From Actinomycetes bacterium (GTDB lineage: Bacteria > Actinomycetota > Actinomycetes > Propionibacteriales > Propionibacteriaceae), in the NCBI GenBank assembly GCA_023460935.1, contig JAEWOI010000032.1, forward strand, positions 1-47,756: DNA of 47,756 nt, written 5' to 3'. Below the pieces are notes generated by a model. That model did no database searches and had not been told where the DNA came from. It worked only from the letters and a program-made list of their open reading frames with translations. The first letter of the stretch is position 1. Each line of letters begins with the position of its first letter. This document shows positions 6,718 to 17,961 of the stretch, piece after piece. Position numbers and translations under genes: made by a program.

Positions 6718-7964
6718 CCGCTACCGAGTCCCAGGAGGCCTACCCCGTCCTGGCGGTGCCCGTCGACGGCATCCCGCCGGTGATCGACACCGCGGAGGGG
6801 CTCGCAGCTGCCAGGGCCGAACTGCTGGCCGGCGAGGGGCCGCTGGCCATCGACACCGAGCGCGCGCACGGCTACCGCTACTCGGCGAAGGCCTACCTGA
6901 TCCAGCTGCGCCGTGCCGGTGCCGGCACCTACCTGGTCGACCCGGTCGCGTTCGAGGCCGGAGCACCGCGGGCCGACTTCAGCTCGCTCGCGGCGGAGCT
7001 GGCCGACGCCGAGTGGGTGCTCCACGCTGCCAGCCAGGACCTGCCGTGCCTCGCCGAGGTGCAGTTCCTGCCCCGGCAGCTGTTCGACACCGAGCTGGCC
7101 GCCCGGCTGCTCGGGCTGGCGCGGGTGAACCTCGGCGCGCTGATGGAACAGGCCCTCGGCGTCTCGCTGCTCAAGGAGCACTCTGCTGCCGACTGGTCCC
7201 GCCGGCCGATCCCGGTCGACTGGCTGGCCTACGCAGCCCTCGACGTGGAGCGGCTGGACGACCTGCGCGAATGGCTGATCGAACGGCTGGACGAGGCCGG
7301 CAAGCTGGACTGGGCTGCCCAGGAGTTCGCCCACCTGGTCGAACACGCCGCCGAACCTCCCGTGCCGCGGCGCGACCCCTGGCGTCGGACGACTGGGCTG
7401 CACGGGCTGCGGACCCCGGCCGCCCTGGCGGTCGTGCGCGAGCTCTGGCTGGCCCGCGAGCAGCTGGCGGCAGAGCACGACCGTGCCCCGGGCCGGGTGG
7501 TGCCCGACCGGGCCATCACCGAGCTGGCGCAGCGCCTGGAGACCGAGCGCAGCCCGCGGCTGGTGCGCAGCGACCTGCGGGCTGTGCGTGGGTTCACCAA
7601 CCGGTTCGCGGCGCGCTACGAGTCCACGTGGCTGGCGGCGCTCGATCGCGCTGCCGCACTGCAGAAGTCCGAACTCCCGCCGCGTCAGCTGGCACCCGAG
7701 GGACCGCCACCGCCGCGGTCGTGGGAGCGGCGCTGGCCGGAGTCGTACGCACGGTTCAATCGCGTCCGGCCCGCGCTGATCGAGACTGCGGAAGCCCTTC
7801 AGGTACCGGTGGAGAACCTGCTGTCGCCCGACCACCTGCGGCGCCTGCTGTGGGACTCCCCCGACACGACGGACGCAGCCTCGGTGGACGCCCGGCTCGC
7901 CGGGTTCGGCGCGAGGCAGTGGCAGCGTGAACTCGTGGTGCCGGTGATCACCCGGCTGTGGTGA
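6714..7964 (+). CDS. rnd: ribonuclease D-like 3'-5' exonuclease with HRDC domain
   Basis: A 416-aa DEDD-family nuclease. Exo I is AIDTERA (Asp47, Glu49), Exo II is around VLHAASQDLPCL, and Exo III is YAALDVERL. An HRDC nucleic-acid-binding domain follows (WLAREQLAAEHDRAPGRVVPDRAI), then a second HRDC-like C-terminal region ending FGARQWQRELVVP. It should trim 3' ends of structured RNA precursors such as tRNA. GTG 6714 overlaps the DUF3000 stop. Its last 17 bp overlap the 3' end of convergent dxs, so transcription from each gene would run into the other; no hairpin separates them. Confidence 0.93.
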   Translation: MTATESQEAYPVLAVPVDGIPPVIDTAEGLAAARAELLAGEGPLAIDTERAHGYRYSAKAYLIQLRRAGAGTYLVDPVAFEAGAPRADFSSLAAELADAEWVLHAASQDLPCLAEVQFLPRQLFDTELAARLLGLARVNLGALMEQALGVSLLKEHSAADWSRRPIPVDWLAYAALDVERLDDLREWLIERLDEAGKLDWAAQEFAHLVEHAAEPPVPRRDPWRRTTGLHGLRTPAALAVVRELWLAREQLAAEHDRAPGRVVPDRAITELAQRLETERSPRLVRSDLRAVRGFTNRFAARYESTWLAALDRAAALQKSELPPRQLAPEGPPPPRSWERRWPESYARFNRVRPALIETAEALQVPVENLLSPDHLRRLLWDSPDTTDAASVDARLAGFGARQWQRELVVPVITRLW

Positions 7965-9861
7965 CCCCGAGGTTCTCCTCTGCTGCCACCAGTTCCGTGG
8001 CGAACCTGGCGATCTGCTGCTCGGTCAGGCCGAGTTCCTCGAGCAACTCCGCCCGGTTGCCCTGGGGCAGGAAGTCCTGGGCGATGCCGAACTCGCGCAC
8101 CCTGGTGTCGACCCCGGCCGCCCGCGCCGCCTGGGACAGCCGCGACCCGAGCCCGCCTGCCAGCCCGTTGTCCTCGAGGGTGAGCACCAGCTCGTGGCCG
8201 GCCACCAGCTCGACCAGGTCGGCCGAGACCGGCAGCGCCCACACCGGGTCCACCACGGTGGCACCGATGCCCTGTTGGGCCAGCCGTCGGCCAACCTCCA
8301 CGGCCATGCCGCACAGCTGGCCGTAGCCCACCACCAGCACGCGCGGCCGATCGCTGGCGAAGAGCACATCGACGTCCCCGCTGCGGCCCACAGCCGGCAG
8401 CGGTGCCGGCAGGCGCTCCTTGGAGTAGCGCAGCACCGTCGGCCCGTCATCGATCGTGACCGCCAGCCGCAGCGCCTCTCCCAGCCGCTGCTCGTCGCGC
8501 GGTGCGGTCAGCCTCAGGCCGGGCACCAGGCCCAGCAGCGATGCGTCCCACATGCCGTTGTGGCTGGGCCCGTCCGGTCCGGTCACGCCGGCCCGGTCGA
8601 GCACGAACGTGACCCCGGCCCGGTGCAGCGCGACATCCATCAGGACCTGGTCGAACGCCCGGTTCAGGAACGTCGCGTAAACAGCCACCACCGGGTGCAG
8701 CCCCCCGGCGGCCAGGCCCGCCGCCGCCGTGACGGCGTGCTGCTCCGCGATGCCGACATCGAAGGTCCGGTCGGGAAACAGCTTGGCGAACCGGTCCAGC
8801 CCGGTCGGGTGCAGCATTGCCGCGGTGATCGCGACCACGCGCTCGTCGGTTGCCCCGATCCGGGCCAGCTCGTCGCCGAAGGCGTCCGTCCAGGTCCGCG
8901 GGCCCTGGGCAAGGGACTCCCCCGTCACCTCGTCGATCACCCCGACAGCGTGGAAGCGGTCCTCCTCGTGCTCCTCCGCCGCCTTGAAGCCCCGGCCCTT
9001 CTGGGTGATGCAGTGCACCAGCACCGGCCCGCCGAAGCCCCTGGCCTGCTGCAGCGCCAGCTCGACAGCCTCGATGTCGTGGCCGTTGATCGGGCCGACG
9101 TACTTCAGCCCGAGGTCGGCGAACATGCCTTGGGGTGCGAGCACGTCCTTGACGCCGATCTTGAACCCGTGCAGCAGCCCGTAGACCATCTGGCCGAACG
9201 GCACCTTGCGCACGCCGGCCTTGATCCGCTGCAGCATGCGTTCGTAGCGCCGGTCGGTGCGGATGGCCGACAGCTGCTTGCCCAGCACGGAGAGCTGCGT
9301 GGCGATCCCGCCCACGGTCGGGGTGTAGGAGCGGCCGTTGTCGTTGACGACCACCACCAGCTTCTCGGTCTCGGCGACCGCGATGTTGTTCAGCGCCTCC
9401 CAGGCCATCCCGCCGGTGAGGGCTCCGTCGCCCACCACGGCCACGACGAACCGGTCCTCCCCGCGCAGCCGGAACGCCTTAGCCAGGCCGTCGGCCCAGG
9501 AGAGGGAGGTGGAGGCGTGGGAGTTCTCCACCCAGTCGTGCTCGGACTCGGCACGATTCGGGTAGCCGGACAGCCCGCCGGGCTGCCGGAGCGTGGCGAA
9601 CCGGTCCTTGCGCCCGGTGACGATCTTGTGGACGTAGCTCTGGTGGCCGGTGTCGAAGATGATCGGGTCCCGGGGCGAGTCGAACACCCGGTGCAGCGCG
9701 AGCGTCAGTTCGACGACCCCGAGGTTCGGGCCGAGGTGCCCACCGGTGCGGCTCACGTTGGTCACCAGGAACGCCCTGATCTCCTCGGCCAGCTCGCGCA
9801 GTTCCTCCGCGCTCAGCCGGCGCAGGTCGGCCGGGCAGTTGATCGCATCGAGCAGTGGCAC
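7948..9861 (-). CDS. dxs: 1-deoxy-D-xylulose-5-phosphate synthase
   Basis: A 637-aa thiamine-diphosphate enzyme that condenses pyruvate and glyceraldehyde 3-phosphate in the first step of the MEP isoprenoid pathway. N-terminal GGHLGPNLGVVELTLAL contains the conserved His (about residue 42). The ThDP motif runs from GDGALTGG (144) to ALNN (156-159). The transketolase-like second half has TFDVGIAEQHAVTAAAGLA and FVLDRAGVTGPDGPSHNGM. Length is typical. The start is GTG 9861, with TAGACT 6 nt upstream (9868-9873) in the 14-bp gap after the preceding gene, so dxs seems to have its own leaderless promoter. Confidence 0.98.
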   Translation of the reverse strand: MPLLDAINCPADLRRLSAEELRELAEEIRAFLVTNVSRTGGHLGPNLGVVELTLALHRVFDSPRDPIIFDTGHQSYVHKIVTGRKDRFATLRQPGGLSGYPNRAESEHDWVENSHASTSLSWADGLAKAFRLRGEDRFVVAVVGDGALTGGMAWEALNNIAVAETEKLVVVVNDNGRSYTPTVGGIATQLSVLGKQLSAIRTDRRYERMLQRIKAGVRKVPFGQMVYGLLHGFKIGVKDVLAPQGMFADLGLKYVGPINGHDIEAVELALQQARGFGGPVLVHCITQKGRGFKAAEEHEEDRFHAVGVIDEVTGESLAQGPRTWTDAFGDELARIGATDERVVAITAAMLHPTGLDRFAKLFPDRTFDVGIAEQHAVTAAAGLAAGGLHPVVAVYATFLNRAFDQVLMDVALHRAGVTFVLDRAGVTGPDGPSHNGMWDASLLGLVPGLRLTAPRDEQRLGEALRLAVTIDDGPTVLRYSKERLPAPLPAVGRSGDVDVLFASDRPRVLVVGYGQLCGMAVEVGRRLAQQGIGATVVDPVWALPVSADLVELVAGHELVLTLEDNGLAGGLGSRLSQAARAAGVDTRVREFGIAQDFLPQGNRAELLEELGLTEQQIARFATELVAAEENLGVTTAG

Positions 9862-9867
9862 CGCACG

Positions 9868-9873
9868 AGTCTA
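9868..9873 (-). promoter_or_regulatory. leaderless-type -10 for dxs
   Basis: TAGACT, 6 nt before GTG 9861, lies between the upstream gene stop (9876) and dxs. The same hexamer and spacing occur before dut. Confidence 0.5.
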
Positions 9874-9875
9874 TG

Positions 9876-10268
9876 TCAGAGCTTCGGGGTGAACAGCTTG
9901 CCGCGCAGCGCGGCCTCCACCAGGCCCACCTCGCGCGAGCGGCGCACCAGCAGCGCCTGCTGCTCCGCCCAGGCCTCGGCAGCCTGCTGGACGACGTGTG
10001 GCGGCACGTGCGGGATCAGGCTGGTGCGGACGCCGCTCAGCCCTTCGGCGCACGCCCGGGACTGGGCGGAGACGAACTGTGCTGCGAACCTCGCCAGGAC
10101 CAACGGGTGCCGGCGCAGCACCGGATAGCGCCGGAAGTCCGCAGGGCAGCAGTCGAACAGGAACTCCGCAGCCGTCGCCTCCCAGTCCGGAGCGCCCGGT
10201 GGGCGGACCTCCTCCGGCCACCCCGGCGGGGCGTACCCCGGCACCTCCCGTCCAGACCGCTCTGCCAT
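9876..10268 (-). CDS. conserved actinobacterial protein of unknown function
   Basis: A 130-aa soluble, Arg/Ala-rich and probably all-helical protein. The middle reads WEATAAEFLFDCCPADFRRYPVLRRHP and the C-terminus VGLVEAALRGKLFTPKL. I recognise it only as a type often seen in actinobacterial genomes, without a function. ATG 10268 is preceded by GGGAGG (about 10275-10280) and a possible -10 GACAAT further upstream. It lies 57 bp downstream of the 171-aa membrane protein and 14 bp upstream of dxs, in the same orientation. Confidence 0.75.
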   Translation of the reverse strand: MAERSGREVPGYAPPGWPEEVRPPGAPDWEATAAEFLFDCCPADFRRYPVLRRHPLVLARFAAQFVSAQSRACAEGLSGVRTSLIPHVPPHVVQQAAEAWAEQQALLVRRSREVGLVEAALRGKLFTPKL

Positions 10269-10325
10269 CGACGCCTCCCATTAGCTCCCGCGTTCGATTG
10301 TCGCGCATCGCGGGGACAGCGGGGG

Positions 10326-10840
10326 TCAGGCCCGCAGGAACCACCAGGCGAGGGCAGCGATCGCCACGGCGAGCAGGCAGAGCAGGCCGGCGAGCTGGGC
10401 GCGGCGGAAGCCAGGGCCCTTCGCCCAGTCCGCGCTCACCAGTGCGGCTGCGGCGGGCAGCGCCGCGGCCAGCGACCACCACCACCACTGGTCCACGGCA
10501 TCGGCAGCCAGCAGCAGCCCGGCACCCGCGGCGAGCGCCAGCCAGAGCCACCAGTCGAGCTTGAGTAGCAGGACGGCCGGGACGAGGCAGAGCAGGAACC
10601 CGCCGATCCCCGACCAGATCACCAGGCCGAGGCGGCAGCTGAGGTTCGCCTCGGCCAGGTCGGGCCCGGCCGGGCACACCAGCGCCGGGAACACCTGGTT
10701 GGCCAGCACGACCAGCAACCCCGCGCCCACGAGCGCGAGGAGGCCAGCCAGGTAGGCCCAGGCCACCCGCGCCGAGGGCGGCATCAGCTCCGGCGGAGCC
10801 TGCTGCGGTAGCGGTCGGCGGTCGGCGCGCCGCTTTGCCA

Positions 10841-10841
<1 letters not shown>
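10326..10841 (-). CDS. small polytopic membrane protein coupled to aconitase
   Basis: A 171-aa protein with a basic N-terminus (MAKRRADRRPLP) and four to five hydrophobic segments, including a Trp-rich stretch (DAVDQWWWWSL). I do not recognise a family. Its ATG overlaps the acn stop codon (ATGA at 10839-10842 on the minus strand), so it should be translated from the acn transcript. A role tied to aconitase is not evident; co-transcription may be incidental. A Cys pair in the first extracytoplasmic loop (VCPAG, LSCRLG) could form a disulfide. Confidence 0.75.
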
Positions 10842-13702
<2,861 letters not shown>

Positions 13703-13725
13703 CGGTCCTCCTGTGGCCGCCGGAG

Positions 13726-13745
13726 ATATCTTGATGTCGAGATAT
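13726..13745. promoter_or_regulatory. imperfect 20-bp palindrome at the acn promoter, candidate operator
   Basis: ATATCTTGATGTCGAGATAT has 8 of 10 positions matching between half-sites. It overlaps the expected transcript start of acn, just downstream of the -10 GATAAT (13744-13749 on the minus strand). Palindromes of this TCTTGA/TCAAGA type are typical of MarR-family regulators. In Streptomyces the MarR-family protein TamR controls aconitase, so a TamR-like regulator is a reasonable but unproven candidate. Confidence 0.55.
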
Positions 13746-13749
13746 TATC
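13744..13749 (-). promoter_or_regulatory. -10 element of acn
   Basis: GATAAT on the minus strand, about 42 bp before the acn start, in an unusually AT-rich patch (GGATAATATC). No clear -35 was found. Confidence 0.5.
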
Positions 13750-13787
13750 CCACCGTACCGGATCAGGCCAGCCGACGCAGCGCCTGC

Positions 13788-13979
13788 TCAGCGCGCGGCC
13801 CGGCGCCGCTCGCCCCACTCCAGCCGCTGGTCCGGATCCGACATGACCAGGTACACCAGCCCGCAGTCCTGCGGGCCGGTCACGTCCAGCTGGCAGAGGT
13901 TGCAGGTCTCGGCCGGACGGAGCGGGCACTTCGCCTCGGGTCGGGTGCGCGGGCGGATGGCCTGGGAAGTGGGGGTCAT
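13788..13979 (-). CDS. 63-aa Cys-containing conserved protein
   Basis: A small protein with four Cys (AKCPLRPAETCNLCQLDV and GPQDCGLVYLVM), a spacing compatible with metal binding, and a charged tail EWGERRRAAR. I have seen this type in actinobacterial genomes, but no function is known to me. ATG 13979 overlaps the stop of the TRAM methyltransferase (ATGA), so it is probably translated by coupling and may act with it; the methyltransferase is itself a predicted iron-sulfur protein. The longer start at 14003 is less likely. Confidence 0.7.
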   Translation of the reverse strand: MTPTSQAIRPRTRPEAKCPLRPAETCNLCQLDVTGPQDCGLVYLVMSDPDQRLEWGERRRAAR

Positions 13980-15118
13980 GACCGTTCCAGAATAGCCACG
14001 CACTCCACGTGGTGCGTCATCGGGAACAGGTCGTGGGCGCTCACCGCCACCGGTGCGTAGCCGGCGTCCCTCGCGGTGCGGAGGTCCCGTCCGAGGGCCG
14101 CCGGGTCACAGGCGACGTAGGCGATCGCGCGCGGGCGCCTTGCTGCGACCGCCCGCACCACCCTTCCCCCCGCCCCGCTGCGCGGCGGGTCCAGCACCAC
14201 CAGGTCGGCCCGTGCCGGCAGGCGCCCGAGCCGCGCGCCGACGTCGCCGGCGTGGAACTCCGCCCCCGGCACGTTCTGCCGCGCCAGCTCAACGGCCCGC
14301 CGGTCGCCCTCGATGCCCCAGACCGTGGCCCCGGCCGCAGCGAGCGCACCGGCGAACAGGCCGACCCCGCAGTACAGGTCGAGCGCGGTCTCGCCGTGGC
14401 GCGGCGCGAGCCCGGCCAGCACATGTTCCACCAACACCTCCGGCGCGCGGGCGTGCGGTTGCCAGAAGCCCGTGGTCGACACCCGGTAGCTGCGCTCCCC
14501 CACCACCTCGGTCACGGTCTCCCCGGCTGTCGCCGGCGGGACGAAGCGCGTGTCCGGGCCGGCGGCCACCGCCAGCAGTTCGCCCTGACCGCCGGGGGTA
14601 GCGGGCGGGTGGGCGATCCGGGGGTCGGCGATCAGGCAGCCGGTCTCCGGCAGGGGCACCACTTCGGCAGAGCGGTGCGCGAGCAGCCCGGGCGCGCCCG
14701 CGGGATCGTGGTGGTAGCGCATTCGCTGCCGCCAGCCCAGCGGGGACGGTGGCACCTCGGCCACCTCCCCGGTGAACTCGTAGTCGCCCAGGTGCTGCAG
14801 CAGTTCGGCCACCACCCGCCGCTTCAGTTCGCGCGCGTGGGCAGGCTCGACGTGCTGGAAGTCGCAGCCGCCACAGCGACCGGCGACCGGGCAGGGCGAC
14901 AGCACCCGGTGCGGGCTGGCCCGGTGCACCGCGACGGCGTCGCCCCGGGCGAAGCGCCGGTCGACCTCGGTGATCCGGACGTCGACCAGCTCCCCGGTCA
15001 GCGCGTGGCGCACGAACACCACCCGTCCGTCGTGCCGGGCCACGAAATGGCCGCCGTGCGCAACCGGCCCCACTTCCACCCCGGCCAGCAGCTCACCGAC
15101 CGCGAGCCCGAGGCTCAC
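13976..15118 (-). CDS. TRAM-domain class I SAM-dependent RNA methyltransferase (TrmA/RumA family)
   Basis: A 380-aa predicted uridine-C5 methyltransferase for rRNA or tRNA. An N-terminal TRAM domain (about 1-65) is followed by an iron-sulfur cluster motif CPVAGRCGGCDFQH (Cys76, 82, 85). Next come SAM-binding LDLYCGVGLFAGAL, DPPRSGAGG, and the nucleophile Cys337 in YVACDPAALGRDL. It corresponds to Rv2689c in M. tuberculosis by synteny. GTG 15118 overlaps the APC permease stop (GTGA), and its own stop overlaps the 63-aa gene start, giving a three-gene coupled chain. The exact RNA target is not decidable from sequence. Confidence 0.92.
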   Translation of the reverse strand: MSLGLAVGELLAGVEVGPVAHGGHFVARHDGRVVFVRHALTGELVDVRITEVDRRFARGDAVAVHRASPHRVLSPCPVAGRCGGCDFQHVEPAHARELKRRVVAELLQHLGDYEFTGEVAEVPPSPLGWRQRMRYHHDPAGAPGLLAHRSAEVVPLPETGCLIADPRIAHPPATPGGQGELLAVAAGPDTRFVPPATAGETVTEVVGERSYRVSTTGFWQPHARAPEVLVEHVLAGLAPRHGETALDLYCGVGLFAGALAAAGATVWGIEGDRRAVELARQNVPGAEFHAGDVGARLGRLPARADLVVLDPPRSGAGGRVVRAVAARRPRAIAYVACDPAALGRDLRTARDAGYAPVAVSAHDLFPMTHHVECVAILERS

Positions 15119-17157
15119 TCGTCCGCGCCGGGCTCACGCCGGGTGCCGACCCGCACCTGGCCGGTGCCTGGCCGGCGCCAGGCCGCCGCGGTGTTGCGCT
15201 GGGCGCGGTCGAACGCGTACCTGGAGGAGGCCAGCTGGTACGGCACGGACGTGACCATGACGCCCTGGAGGAAGTTCAGCCGGGCCTTGAGGATGAGGCC
15301 GGTCTGGTTGTGCAGCAGCTGCTCCCACCAGTGCCCGACGATGTACTCGGGGATGTAGACGCAGACGACGTCCCGCGGGTTGTCGGAGCGGATGCCCTTG
15401 ACGTAGTTGAGGAACGGCCCGGTGACCTCCCGATAGGGCGAGGCGATCACCTTCAGCGGCACCTCGAGGTGCTGGGCCTCCCAGTCGGTGACGATCGCGC
15501 GGGTCTCGGCATCGTCCACCGACACCGTGACCGCCTCGATGCTGCTGGCGCGGGTGGCGCGGGCGAAGTTCACCGCCCGCATCGTCGGCTTGTTCACCTC
15601 CTGCACCATGATCACGGCGCGCACGCGGCTGGGCAGCAGCCGGGCGTCGACCGGACCGACGGCAGTCTCCCTTGCCACCTTGTCGTAGTGCCGGCGGATC
15701 GCCCGCATCAGGATGAAGACCGCGATCATCGCAAGGACCGCCAGGTACGCCCCGTAGATGAACTTGGAGACCAGCACGATCACCAGCACTACGCCGGTGC
15801 CGGTGAGGCCCAGGTAGTTGATTACCCGGGAGCGCTGCATCCTCGCCCGCGCCGCCGGGTCCTTCTCCGTCGCCAGGTGCCGGGTCCAGTGCTTGGTCAT
15901 CCCGAACTGGCTGACCGTGAAGGAGACGAAGACGCCGACGACGTAGAGCTGGATCAGGGCCGTGACGCTGGCGTTGAAGGCCAGGACGAGACCGGAGGCG
16001 GCCACCGCGAGGAACACGATCCCGTTGGAGAAGGCCAGCCGGTCGCCGCGGGTGTGCAGCGCGCGGGGCAGGAAGCCGTCCTTGGCGAGGATCGAGCCGA
16101 GCACCGGGAAGCCGTTGAACGCTGTGTTGGCGGCCAGGAACAGGATCACCAGCGTGGCGCCGACGACGAAGTAGAAGCCGAAGGACGGCGCACCGAAGAT
16201 CGTCTCTGCCAGCTGGCCCATCGCCGTGGTGTGGTACTCCACCTGCACCCCGGAGGCGTCCACGAAGTGGGAGTGCCCGTCGGGATCAACGATTTTGAGG
16301 CCGGTCAGGTTGGACAACAGGATGATGCCGGCGAGCATCGACAGCGAGGTGGCGCCGAGCAGCCCAAGGGTGGTGGCTGCGTTGCGTCCCTTCGGCTCGC
16401 GGAACGACGGCACGCCGTTCGAGATCGCCTCCACGCCGGTCAGGGCGGCGCACCCGGACGAGAACGCCCGGGCCATCAGGATCACGAAGGCAAGTCCGGC
16501 CAGCGGCTCGTAGTCCGGCGACCCCACGACGGTGAAGCCGGCGGTCGGCGCGGTCAACTCCTCCCCGAGCACCACGATCCGGAACAGGCCCCAGGCGATC
16601 ATGGTGAGCACGCCCAGCATGAAGGCATAGGTCGGGACGGCGAAGAAGGTGCCCGACTCCCGCACCCCGCGCAGGTTCAGCGCCATCAGCACCAGGATCA
16701 GCCCGGCCGCCCAGATCCCCTCCGAGCCGCTGATGAAAGGGAAGATGGCCTTGGCGTTCTGCACCCCGGCCGAGACCGACACCGCGACCGTCAGCACGTA
16801 GTCGACCAGTAGGGCGCTGGCCACCGTGAGGCCGGCGGTCGGGCCGAGGTTCACCGTGGCCACCTCGAAGTCGCCGCCGCCGGAGGGATAGGCCTGGACG
16901 TTCTGGCGGTAGGAGATGACGACGATCACCATGATCGCCGCCACCCCGAGTGCCACCTCCCACGAGTAGGCGATCCCGGCGATTCCGGCGAGGGAGAGGG
17001 TGAGGAGGATCTCGTCCGGCGCGTACGCCACGGAGCTGAGTGCGTCGGAGGCGAACACGGGTAGTGCGATCCGCTTCGGTAACAGGGTCTCGCCGAGCTG
17101 CGCGCTGGCCAGCTTGCGGCCCACCAGCAGTCGCTTCACCAGGTCGGTGGCATTCAC
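15115..17157 (-). CDS. APC superfamily amino-acid/cation permease
   Basis: A 680-aa membrane protein with about 12 transmembrane segments starting at ASDALSSVAYAPDEILLTLS. The conserved FSSGCAALTGVEAISNGVPSFREPKGRNA segment leads to a C-terminal cytoplasmic domain of about 180 residues ending PGTGQVRVGTRREPGADE. This is the KUP/APC-like permease that in Actinobacteria neighbours the TrkA proteins (Rv2690c beside ceoB/ceoC). Potassium or amino-acid uptake gated by those TrkA proteins is inferred from context. I choose GTG 17157, since the family begins at VNATDLVKRLLVGRKL. Extension to 17565 would overlap the divergent TrkA gene and lacks similarity. Confidence 0.88.
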   Translation of the reverse strand: MNATDLVKRLLVGRKLASAQLGETLLPKRIALPVFASDALSSVAYAPDEILLTLSLAGIAGIAYSWEVALGVAAIMVIVVISYRQNVQAYPSGGGDFEVATVNLGPTAGLTVASALLVDYVLTVAVSVSAGVQNAKAIFPFISGSEGIWAAGLILVLMALNLRGVRESGTFFAVPTYAFMLGVLTMIAWGLFRIVVLGEELTAPTAGFTVVGSPDYEPLAGLAFVILMARAFSSGCAALTGVEAISNGVPSFREPKGRNAATTLGLLGATSLSMLAGIILLSNLTGLKIVDPDGHSHFVDASGVQVEYHTTAMGQLAETIFGAPSFGFYFVVGATLVILFLAANTAFNGFPVLGSILAKDGFLPRALHTRGDRLAFSNGIVFLAVAASGLVLAFNASVTALIQLYVVGVFVSFTVSQFGMTKHWTRHLATEKDPAARARMQRSRVINYLGLTGTGVVLVIVLVSKFIYGAYLAVLAMIAVFILMRAIRRHYDKVARETAVGPVDARLLPSRVRAVIMVQEVNKPTMRAVNFARATRASSIEAVTVSVDDAETRAIVTDWEAQHLEVPLKVIASPYREVTGPFLNYVKGIRSDNPRDVVCVYIPEYIVGHWWEQLLHNQTGLILKARLNFLQGVMVTSVPYQLASSRYAFDRAQRNTAAAWRRPGTGQVRVGTRREPGADE

Positions 17158-17165
17158 GTAGACGA

Positions 17166-17171
17166 ACCCTA
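17166..17171 (-). promoter_or_regulatory. leaderless-type -10 for the APC permease
   Basis: TAGGGT lies 8 nt before GTG 17157, which supports that start. Confidence 0.4.
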
Positions 17172-17284
17172 TGCCCTGTCGTGGCTGTGGCGAACCGCGC
17201 GCCGGTGTAGCGTCGGTGACGTCGGCCCGGCAAGGCCGGATAAGGTCATCGCCGACAGGTTCGGCAACTCGGAGTGGAGGCGGC

Positions 17285-17947
17285 GTGCATATCGTCATCA
17301 TGGGCTGCGGGCGCGTCGGCGCATCGCTGGCCCGGGCCCTTGAGCGGCGCGGCCACTCGGTGGCGGTGATCGACATCGTGCAGGACGCCTTCCGCCGGCT
17401 CGGCCCGGAATTCCAGGGCAAGACCGTGAAGGGCGTCGGCTTCGACCGGCAGGTGCTGATGCGGGCCGGGATCGAGCGCGCCGACGGCTTCGCTGCGGTC
17501 TCCAGCGGTGACAACTCCAACATTCTCGCTGCGCGTGTGGTGCGGGAGACCTTCGAGGTGCACAACGTCGTGGCCAGGATCTACGACCAGGGTCGCGCCG
17601 AGGTCTACGAGCGCCTGGGCATCCCCAGCGTCGCCACCGTCCGCTGGGCCGCGGACCAGGTGCTGCGACGACTGCTCCCGTCAGGCTCCGAGCCCCAGTG
17701 GCGTGACCCCTCCGGCAGCGTCCGGCTGATCGAGGTGCACGTCAACTCCGCGTGGGTCGGCAGCAAGGTCAGCGACCTGGAGGAGGCGACCCGGGCGAGG
17801 ATCCCGTTCCTGATGCGCTTCGGCAGCGGCATCGTCCCGACCCACAAGACCGTCTTCCAGGACGGCGACCTGGTCTACGCAGCCGTGACCAACGACCAGG
17901 TGCCGGACGTCGAGGACATCCTCGGGCGCCCGCCCGTGCCCCACTGA
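17285..17947 (+). CDS. ceoB: TrkA family potassium uptake protein CeoB
   Basis: A 220-aa cytoplasmic regulator with an N-terminal RCK/TrkA-N Rossmann domain (HIVIMGCGRVGASLARAL, acidic end of beta-2 at VIDIV) that binds NAD(H). A C-terminal TrkA-C domain (about 135-210) follows. Such proteins gate membrane K+ channels and transporters. GTG 17285 follows GGAGG (17276-17280) by 4 nt. The second TrkA gene starts 14 bp after its stop, and the APC permease is divergent across about 127 bp. The pair corresponds to ceoB-ceoC of mycobacteria. Confidence 0.92.
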   Translation: MHIVIMGCGRVGASLARALERRGHSVAVIDIVQDAFRRLGPEFQGKTVKGVGFDRQVLMRAGIERADGFAAVSSGDNSNILAARVVRETFEVHNVVARIYDQGRAEVYERLGIPSVATVRWAADQVLRRLLPSGSEPQWRDPSGSVRLIEVHVNSAWVGSKVSDLEEATRARIPFLMRFGSGIVPTHKTVFQDGDLVYAAVTNDQVPDVEDILGRPPVPH

Positions 17948-17961
17948 GGAAGGTAGTTCAG

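Noticed and set aside
17158..17565. N-terminal extension of the APC permease
   Set aside because: It would overlap the divergent ceoB gene and lacks similarity; family members start at the VNATDL region and a TAGGGT element precedes GTG 17157.
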